Of a DNA stretch of 10,529 nucleotides, positions 5,563 through 10,529 are shown one piece after another. Numbering within the stretch: position 1 is the stretch's first letter; every line of letters starts with the position of its first letter. The notes under the pieces were generated by a model. The model made no database searches. It was not told where the DNA came from and worked only from the letters and a program-made list of their open reading frames with translations. Position numbers and translations under genes: made by a program. The stretch is from Candidatus Rifleibacteriota bacterium (GTDB lineage: Bacteria; UBP17; UBA6191; JACPRK01), in NCBI GenBank assembly GCA_016213865.1, contig JACQZL010000428.1, positions 1 to 10,529 of the forward strand, written 5' to 3'.

Positions 5563-7053
5563 TTGAATTCCGACGATCGAGCCCGAAGCGGCGGCTGCGG
5601 GGTCTGCGCCGAGCCCGCCGGCCTGGCCGACAGGCCGTACACGTATCTCAAGACGGTCCAGGGCGTCTGCCGCGAGTGCCACCAGGTGGTCAACTGCCGC
5701 ATCCTGGTCGAGGACGGCCGGGTCTGGCAGGAGCGCTTGTGCCCCGAGCACGGTCCCTCCCGCGCCCTCATCGCCGAAGACCACGCCTGGTACCTGCGCG
5801 CCACGCGCACTCCGGTCGAGCCGCGGCCCCCCGGGAAGTGCGCAACCGCTCATCGCAACGGCTGCCCGCTCGACTGCGGCCCGTGTCCGTTCCACGCGGC
5901 GGCGCCGAACCTGCCCGTCTTCTCCGTGACGAACGCGTGCAACCTGGCGTGCCCCATCTGCTTCACCTACAACCGCCGCGATCGGAGCTGGCACATGCCG
6001 CTCGACGAGGTCGATCGGGTCCTGGACCAGGTCCTCGAGGCGGCCGGCGACCTGGACCTGATCAACATCACCGGCGGCGAGCCGACCCTGCACCCGCAGA
6101 TCCTGGAGCTGCTCCGGCGCGCGACGAGCCGCCCCCGGATTGGCCGGGTGACGCTCAACTCGAACGGCCTCCGTATCGCCAAGGACGACGCGTTCGTGCG
6201 CGAGCTGGCAAGACTGGGCGTCTACGTGATCCTCTCGTTCGACACCTTCGACCCCGCCCGGTCGAAGCGCATCCACGGTGCGGACATCGTCCAGACCAAG
6301 CTCGAGGCCCTGGCCAAGCTAAACGCCCACGGAGTCGGGGCGACCCTGCTGAACGTGATGATCCGCGACACCAACGACGACGAGATTGGCCGCGTGCTGG
6401 AGCTGGCGGCCCAAACCCGGTGCGTCCGTTCGGTCACCATCCAGACGATGACCTACACGGGGCAAGGGGGCAAGGACTTCCCCCGCGGCCTCCACATGAC
6501 GATCGACGGGGCCCAGAAGGCAATCGAGCGCTCGACGGGGGGCCGGCTCCGGTTCGAGGACTTCCATCCGATGCCCGCGGCGCACCCGCTCTGCTACGGA
6601 ATCGGTTACTTCTTCAAGACCGGCGAGGCGCCGCTCGGTCTGGTCCCCTTCCGGCGCCTCTTCTCCGAAGAAGAGATGCGCAAGCTCCTCGGCGGCAACT
6701 ACTTGATCCGGCCCGGCGACGACTTCAACGAGATGCTCGACGATGCGATCCACCGCCTCTGGGCCCGGGAGCCCGAGGCCCCCGAGCTGGGGCTGATCCG
6801 GCGCCTCGCCAAGAAACTCTACCCGCAAGGGCGCGCGCCGTCGGCCTTTCAGCGCCAGCGCCTCGCCGAGGAGCACGTGCTGACCGTCTACATCCACGCG
6901 CACATGGACGAGGACAACTTCGATCTCTCGCGCGTCTCGACCTGCCCGGACCTGGTCCCGGACGTCTCGGGGACGCTCATCCCGGCCTGCTCCTACAACG
7001 TCTTCTACCGCATGCGCGATGCGCGCTTCTGGGTGACCGATGGAGAGAAGTGA
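5563..7053 (+). CDS. Radical SAM enzyme related to Tes / membrane-spanning lipid synthase (paralogue 1)
   Basis: A 496-residue radical SAM protein. The frame is open much further upstream, but that part overlaps the small membrane protein. The TTG at 5563 has GAGGAGA at good spacing and leaves a short tail before the first conserved cysteines. Motifs in order: CGVC (12-15); a rubredoxin/zinc-ribbon-like site, C36xxC39 and C60PEH63G; GCPLDCGPCP (C101, C105, C108); the radical SAM CxxxCxxC (C126, C130, C133) in TNACNLACPICF; SAM-binding GGEPTLHP (171-178); LNSNG (198-202); and a C-terminal block, HMDEDNFDLSR...C461...IPACSYN (C476). This order matches what I recall of archaeal tetraether synthase MJ0619 and its bacterial homologues, which join alkyl chain ends through radical C-C coupling. 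Oddly, the PCSHPxC motif found in paralogue 2 reads PAAHPLC here (A339, C344), losing one possible cluster ligand. It overlaps the acyltransferase gene by fourteen bases. The superfamily is certain; Tes-like function is inferred. Confidence 0.88.
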   Translation: MNSDDRARSGGCGVCAEPAGLADRPYTYLKTVQGVCRECHQVVNCRILVEDGRVWQERLCPEHGPSRALIAEDHAWYLRATRTPVEPRPPGKCATAHRNGCPLDCGPCPFHAAAPNLPVFSVTNACNLACPICFTYNRRDRSWHMPLDEVDRVLDQVLEAAGDLDLINITGGEPTLHPQILELLRRATSRPRIGRVTLNSNGLRIAKDDAFVRELARLGVYVILSFDTFDPARSKRIHGADIVQTKLEALAKLNAHGVGATLLNVMIRDTNDDEIGRVLELAAQTRCVRSVTIQTMTYTGQGGKDFPRGLHMTIDGAQKAIERSTGGRLRFEDFHPMPAAHPLCYGIGYFFKTGEAPLGLVPFRRLFSEEEMRKLLGGNYLIRPGDDFNEMLDDAIHRLWAREPEAPELGLIRRLAKKLYPQGRAPSAFQRQRLAEEHVLTVYIHAHMDEDNFDLSRVSTCPDLVPDVSGTLIPACSYNVFYRMRDARFWVTDGEK

Positions 7054-7636
7054 ATTCGAGACCGCCAGGCTCGCGTACCGTGAGTTCCTCGCGAGTCCGG
7101 ACCGCAAGTTCTACGAGCACCGTTTCGCCGGGCCCCGCCGGGAGGTCGACTTCTGCATCTGCGACTCCTCGATGTACGGGCCGCTCGAGCTCCTGTGGCT
7201 CCACGCGCGCTACGGCCTCCTGATGTTCGCGCTGGCCTTGCCCTGGAGCTGGCCCAAGGTCTTCGCCTACCGCCTGATGGGGGCGCGGATCGGCCGGCGC
7301 GTCTACATCTCGCAGCGCGTCTACCTCGACCCGCTCTATCCCCAGCTCCTGAGCGTTGGAGACGACGTGCTGATCGGCTTCGGCGCGCAGATCTTCTTCC
7401 ACGAGATCACCCAGCGGGCCTACCGGGTCGGGAGGGTCACCCTGGGAGACGGCTGCATCATCGGCGCGGGGTCGATGCTTCGGCCCGGCATCACGGTCGG
7501 CCAGGATGCCCAGGTCTGCGGGATGACCGCGGTGGCCCACGACGTGCCCGAGAAGGCGACCGTCTTCGGAGTGCCGGCGCGCCTCATCGAGCCCGGGACC
7601 CCCGCCGTGCCCGATTCGCCGGAGGACCGGCCGTGA
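7040..7636 (+). CDS. Left-handed beta-helix (hexapeptide repeat) acyltransferase
   Basis: A 198-residue protein of the hexapeptide-repeat acyltransferase superfamily (CatB/LacA/WbbJ-like). The hexapeptide pattern runs from about 83 to 165: IGRRVYI, LSVGDDVLIGFGAQIF, VTLGDGCIIGAGSML, ITVGQDAQVCG. It closes with the usual VPxxATVFGVPARLI (169-183). H121, in FFHEIT, is a plausible catalytic histidine. A hydrophobic stretch at about 56-75 before the helix may touch the membrane. The ATG at 7040 overlaps the end of the first radical SAM gene by fourteen bases, and its stop overlaps the GTG start of the second radical SAM gene by four, so all three are probably translated together. The acyl donor and acceptor are unknown; transfer from CoA or ACP to a lipid head group or hydroxyl would fit the locus. 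Confidence 0.87.
   Translation: MERSEFETARLAYREFLASPDRKFYEHRFAGPRREVDFCICDSSMYGPLELLWLHARYGLLMFALALPWSWPKVFAYRLMGARIGRRVYISQRVYLDPLYPQLLSVGDDVLIGFGAQIFFHEITQRAYRVGRVTLGDGCIIGAGSMLRPGITVGQDAQVCGMTAVAHDVPEKATVFGVPARLIEPGTPAVPDSPEDRP
7621..7626 (+). promoter_or_regulatory. Ribosome binding site deciding the GTG start of radical SAM paralogue 2
   Basis: GGAGGA inside the end of the acyltransferase gene lies six bases before the GTG at 7633-7635, whose last two bases are part of the upstream TGA stop. This is a classic coupled start. Confidence 0.75.
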
Positions 7637-9042
7637 CCGCGCCCGCCGGCGACCGGTACTACGACGTCACGCGCTCGGTCTGCCCCGAGTGCCGCCGCCT
7701 GGTCCAGGCACGGGTGATCGGCCGGGAGGGTCGAGTGCTGCTCCAGACGCAGTGTCCCGAGCACGGCCGCTCCGAGGCGCTGGTCTACTCGGACGAGGCG
7801 TTTTATCTGGAGGCCCAGGGGTACTGCAAGCCGGGCTCGGTGCCGCGGGTCTTCTCCCGGTCGGCCGAGCGGGGATGCCCCGACTCCTGCGGCTTCTGCC
7901 CCGAGCACGAGCAGCACGTCTGTATGCCGATCGTCGAGTTGACAGACGCCTGCTACCTGGAGTGCCCGGTCTGCCTGGTCGGTAAGCGCGGCAACACCTC
8001 GATGTCGCGGGCCAGCCTCGAGGGGATCGTCGCGCGCCTCCTGGCCGCCGAGGGGACGATCCAGGTGCTGAACCTCTCGGGCGGCGAGCCGACCTTGCAC
8101 CCCGAGTACGAGTCGTTCCTCGAGTACCTGACGGGCCTCGAGCAGATCCTGCGGGTCAGCGTCTCGACGAACGGCCTGCGATTGGCCGAAGACGACCGCC
8201 TCCGCGCGCTGCACAAACGACTGGACGTCGTGGTCTCGCTCCAGTTCGACGGCTTTCGAGACGAGACCTCCGCGAGGATGAGAGGCCGGACCGGCCTGGC
8301 GCGGCTCAAGCGAGACCTGCTGGAGCGGCTGGTGGCCGAGGACCTCACGGCCTCGTTGACCGTGACGCTGGCGAAGGGAGTCAACGAAGGCGAACTGGCC
8401 GAGATCCTCACGTTCTACTTCGCCCACGACAACTTCGTGAGCATGACCGTCCAGCCGTTCGCGCACGAGGGGCACGGGTGCACCTTCCCGCACGACCCGC
8501 TGGACCGCATCACGATCCCGGAGGCCGTGGACCTGCTCTCGGCGGCCTCGGGGGGCATCCTGGAGAAGGGTGACTTCACGCCGTTGCCGTGCTCGCACCC
8601 GGCGTGCTTTTGCCTGACCTTCCTCCTGGCGACCGAGGGGGGTGGCTGGCTGCCGATCAAGCGAGTCCTTCCGGTCGACGACTACCTCGACCTGATCCGG
8701 AACCGCTCCTACATCGACCCGCAGGGCGACAACGTGGACCGCATGCGGGGGCTGCTCTACGAGCTCTGGTCCGGCCCTGTTGCCCTGGTGCCGGCCGGAG
8801 CCGCGGCGCTCCGGACCATCAAGCACCTCCTCCGTGAGATCGACGCGGCGGCCCCGGCGACGCCGAAGCGGACCGTCCGCATCGCCGAGCGGCGGATGAA
8901 GTCCGTCTTCATCCACCAGTTCATGGACGCCGAGACGTTCGATCTGAGCCGGGCGCGCCGCTGTTGTTCGGTCTATCCGAAGGAGGACGGCCGCTTCTAC
9001 CCGGCGTGCGTGTACAACGTCTTGCGTCGTGGCCGAGACTGA
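7633..9042 (+). CDS. Radical SAM enzyme related to Tes / membrane-spanning lipid synthase (paralogue 2)
   Basis: A 469-residue paralogue of the 5563-7053 protein. The GTG start has GGAGGA six bases upstream and overlaps the acyltransferase stop. Motifs in order: C17PEC20 and C41PEH44G (rubredoxin/zinc-ribbon-like site); GCPDSCGFCPEH (C82, C86, C89); radical SAM CxxxCxxC (C107, C111, C114) in DACYLECPVCL; GGEPTLHP (150-157); STNG (178-181); PCSHPAC (C320, C325, with C327 next to it); and a C-terminal HQFMDAETFDLSRARRCC...YPACVYN (428-462, with C444, C445 and C459). It keeps every cysteine position I associate with the Tes-like family, including the CSHPxC motif that paralogue 1 has lost, so it looks like the more canonical enzyme. 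Multiple auxiliary iron-sulfur clusters are expected. The predicted role is radical C-C or C-H chemistry on lipid chains, inferred from family and neighbours. It is the last gene of the operon. Confidence 0.88.
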   Translation: MTAPAGDRYYDVTRSVCPECRRLVQARVIGREGRVLLQTQCPEHGRSEALVYSDEAFYLEAQGYCKPGSVPRVFSRSAERGCPDSCGFCPEHEQHVCMPIVELTDACYLECPVCLVGKRGNTSMSRASLEGIVARLLAAEGTIQVLNLSGGEPTLHPEYESFLEYLTGLEQILRVSVSTNGLRLAEDDRLRALHKRLDVVVSLQFDGFRDETSARMRGRTGLARLKRDLLERLVAEDLTASLTVTLAKGVNEGELAEILTFYFAHDNFVSMTVQPFAHEGHGCTFPHDPLDRITIPEAVDLLSAASGGILEKGDFTPLPCSHPACFCLTFLLATEGGGWLPIKRVLPVDDYLDLIRNRSYIDPQGDNVDRMRGLLYELWSGPVALVPAGAAALRTIKHLLREIDAAAPATPKRTVRIAERRMKSVFIHQFMDAETFDLSRARRCCSVYPKEDGRFYPACVYNVLRRGRD

Positions 9043-9044
9043 TC

Positions 9045-9053
9045 TGCTATGAT
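9045..9053 (+). promoter_or_regulatory. Extended -10 promoter candidate for the secreted-protein gene
   Basis: TGCTATGAT is a full TGn extended -10 with a five-of-six TATAAT match, starting three bases after the last radical SAM stop. A -35-like TTGCGT (9022-9027) is 20 bases upstream, longer than ideal, but extended -10 promoters depend less on it. Initiation near 9060 would leave a leader of about 100 bases. It suggests that the 9159 gene has its own promoter. Confidence 0.45.
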
Positions 9054-9158
9054 GGTGAGGCGCTGGACAGGGCCCGCGTTCCCGAACGCCGCGCCCTCGC
9101 CCATGCCAACGAACGAACAAGGCGAACCCAAGCTGGGAAAGGTCTGGGTGGTCCAACA

Positions 9159-10283
9159 ATGAGAACCGTGATGGTGGGGCTCCTCCTGGGTACTGCGACT
9201 CTGCTCCTGGCCCCGGCCGCGTGGGCTTATAACGCCTACGTTGTATCGGACCCGGCCGACCTGCAGCTCGTGGACATGAGCGAGGCCGGCCGCTACGTCA
9301 GCGAGCAATTCGCCAACAAGTTCGACATTCTGACGGACCTCCGTCGGGCCGCGGGCCGCAAGATGATGAAAGGGTGGGGCCTGCGCAAGTCACCCGACAA
9401 GGCCAAGGCCAAGCTCGGCATCGTGGCCGACACGTCGACCGGCCCGTTGGAGTTCGTCTGCGTCGTGACCGGCGAAGACGTCGACTGCTCGCTGCTACGT
9501 TCCAGGATGGTCGAGAAGTACGGCAACCACTGGCGCCGCCACAAGCGCACGCCGGCCGTCCGCGAAGAGACCGTCGGCGGGGAGCCGGCCACGGTGCTGC
9601 CCTACATGGACCGCAAGGGCGAGCTGATCCTGGCAGTCGTGAACGGCCACCTCCTCTTCGCCTCGGTGCTGCCAGGCCACTTCGACTTGCTGGAGCGCAC
9701 CATGGCCGTCGTGAAGGACCCGAGCCTCCGCAAGAAGGCGCCGCCGGCCAGCGTCCACCTCGGCTACAAGGGCGCTCTCAGCGACGACGAGAGGAACCGC
9801 GTGAAGGAGTTCTTCCAGCGCACCGTCGTCGGCAAGGTCGAGAAGTTCCGGCGCGGGTTCGAGAAGCTCTACCAGGGGCTCGACGCCAAGGAGTTCGACG
9901 CCAAGGAGTTCCGCAGCACCAATGAGAAGATCAACGACCTCTACTTGAAGCTGATCGACTGGTCGGCCGACCTCCAGTACAACCGTGGCCCGAACCCCAA
10001 GGACGACCTCTACAAGGTCGCGTGCTCGCTTCGCCTGCCCTCGGATGAAGACGCCCAGGCGCTCAAGGAGCTGCTGCTGGAGAAGATCCTCTTCTACAAG
10101 GAGAACGCCGCGGGCAAGGCCGGGATCCTGGCCATGGACGCCGTGGGCCTCGACGCGAGTGGCCCGACGGTCACCATCAAGGCGGAGATCGACTCGACCG
10201 AGGGCGCCTACAACATGTTCTTTGCGTACTACGCGTTCCTCCTGGGCTACAGCCAGGCGGACCGTTACATGGGCATCAACTGA
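9159..10283 (+). CDS. Secreted protein of unknown family
   Basis: A 374-residue protein I cannot place in a family. It begins with a clear signal peptide (MRTVMVGLLLG..., cleavage likely after AWA at 23), so it should be periplasmic or extracellular. The ATG at 9159 is chosen because it starts the signal peptide; the open frame upstream runs back into the radical SAM gene. The ribosome site is weak (GGGTGG). The mature part is charged and seems alpha/beta in its first half (for example LEFVCVVTGEDVDCSLL and GELILAVVNGHLLFASVLPGH) and helical in the middle (about 205-260). Only three cysteines are seen. A tandem LDAKEFDAKEF occurs near 241-251. The last stretch, GAYNMFFAYYAFLLGYSQADRY, is aromatic-rich but is not a clear membrane anchor. 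Its own promoter candidate lies at 9045-9053, so it may not belong to the lipid operon. Confidence 0.82.
   Translation: MRTVMVGLLLGTATLLLAPAAWAYNAYVVSDPADLQLVDMSEAGRYVSEQFANKFDILTDLRRAAGRKMMKGWGLRKSPDKAKAKLGIVADTSTGPLEFVCVVTGEDVDCSLLRSRMVEKYGNHWRRHKRTPAVREETVGGEPATVLPYMDRKGELILAVVNGHLLFASVLPGHFDLLERTMAVVKDPSLRKKAPPASVHLGYKGALSDDERNRVKEFFQRTVVGKVEKFRRGFEKLYQGLDAKEFDAKEFRSTNEKINDLYLKLIDWSADLQYNRGPNPKDDLYKVACSLRLPSDEDAQALKELLLEKILFYKENAAGKAGILAMDAVGLDASGPTVTIKAEIDSTEGAYNMFFAYYAFLLGYSQADRYMGIN
9882..9911 (+). repeat. Perfect 15-base tandem duplication inside the secreted-protein gene
   Basis: The unit gacgccaaggagttc occurs twice in a row (9882-9896 and 9897-9911), encoding DAKEF-DAKEF in frame. 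It looks like a recent slippage duplication that keeps the reading frame. Confidence 0.7.
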
Positions 10284-10350
10284 GGCTTCAAACTCGAGAC
10301 TTGAGGGCCAAGTTCCGGAGCCAACGGCCTGTGGCCCGCGGCCCTGGAAG

Positions 10351-10356
10351 AGGAGG
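10351..10356 (+). promoter_or_regulatory. Ribosome binding site of the last, partial gene
   Basis: A perfect AGGAGG lies five bases before the GTG at 10362 and identifies that GTG as the start of a signal-peptide protein. Confidence 0.65.
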
Positions 10357-10361
10357 AGAAC

Positions 10362-10529
10362 GTGAAGGCAAGCGTCTTGCTGGCAGTTCTGGGGTCCGTT
10401 ACGTTCCTGGCCTGCGCCGTACCGGTCGCGGCCGAGGAGGCCAAGGCCCGTCCGGATGCCTGGCGGCTGGGGGCCGTCGCCTACGTCAAGGAGGACACGG
10501 CCACGGCCTATCGGCAGCTCCGTGACTTC
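10362..10529 (+). CDS. Partial secreted protein, 3' end beyond the window
   Basis: The first 56 codons of a gene that runs off the right edge. From the GTG the product starts MKASVLLAVLGSVTFLACAV and continues PVAAEEAKARPDAWR, a typical signal peptide with likely cleavage after VAA at about residue 24. The cysteine at 18 (FLAC) is only a poor lipobox match, so a lipoprotein is less likely but not excluded. The mature start (RLGAVAYVKEDTATAYRQLRDF) is not recognisable as a family. It lies 78 bases after another signal-peptide gene on the same strand, so the two may be coexpressed. Too little is present to name a function. Confidence 0.72.
   Translation, partial: MKASVLLAVLGSVTFLACAVPVAAEEAKARPDAWRLGAVAYVKEDTATAYRQLRDF

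Noticed and set aside
3510..5810. 766-codon minus-strand open frame under the ACP, membrane protein and SDR genes
   Set aside because: It is antisense to four genes supported by motifs and ribosome sites. Its composition (Arg, His, Asp, Glu rich) is a shadow pattern and no domain is visible.
5478..7223. 581-codon plus-strand frame over the first radical SAM gene
   Set aside because: It is Arg/Pro/Ala-rich and without motifs, while the other frame carries all the radical SAM motifs.
8964..9158. N-terminal extension of the secreted protein back to the ATG at 8964
   Set aside because: It overlaps the end of the radical SAM gene and would bury the clear signal peptide that starts at 9159.
7420..9159. 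579-codon minus-strand frame opposite the second radical SAM gene
   Set aside because: It is a shadow of a gene with complete catalytic motifs; no domain or ribosome site supports it.

Overview
The window is GC-rich bacterial DNA with tight gene packing, GTG and TTG starts backed by strong Shine-Dalgarno sites, and long antisense shadow frames. No rRNA, tRNA, mobile element or CRISPR array is visible. No gene here fixes the taxon. The long acyl carrier protein and the candidate sigma-54 promoter would suit a Planctomycetota-, Acidobacteriota- or Myxococcota-like lineage, but that is only a guess.

Left part (33-1895, minus strand): a secreted small heat-shock (Hsp20/alpha-crystallin) protein is followed, on the same strand, by a DHH/DHHA1 phosphoesterase. 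To their right, on the plus strand, is a receiver-domain protein (2212-2913). It carries a histidine-kinase-type dimerisation helix with an H-box but no ATPase domain. It is preceded by an almost perfect sigma-54 promoter.

Centre (3167-9042, plus strand): seven genes in a row form a likely operon. In order they are an extended acyl carrier protein, a polytopic membrane protein with a cysteine-rich loop, a FabG-like short-chain reductase, a 69-residue membrane protein resembling the Imm17 family, a radical SAM enzyme, a left-handed beta-helix acyltransferase, and a second radical SAM enzyme. The last three overlap or nearly overlap. Both radical SAM proteins show the architecture I recall for archaeal tetraether synthase Tes (MJ0619) and its bacterial membrane-spanning-lipid-synthase relatives: an N-terminal CxxC...CPEHG metal site, GCPxxCGxCP, CxxxCPxC, GGEPTLHP, and a C-terminal MDxxxFDLSR...PxCxYN block. 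Together with an ACP, a ketoreductase-like SDR and an acyltransferase, this reads as a lipid-tailoring locus, perhaps making membrane-spanning or otherwise radically modified acyl chains. That product is inferred.

Right part (9159-10529, plus strand): behind a probable extended -10 promoter lies a secreted protein of unknown family. It is followed by the start of a second signal-peptide protein cut by the window end.
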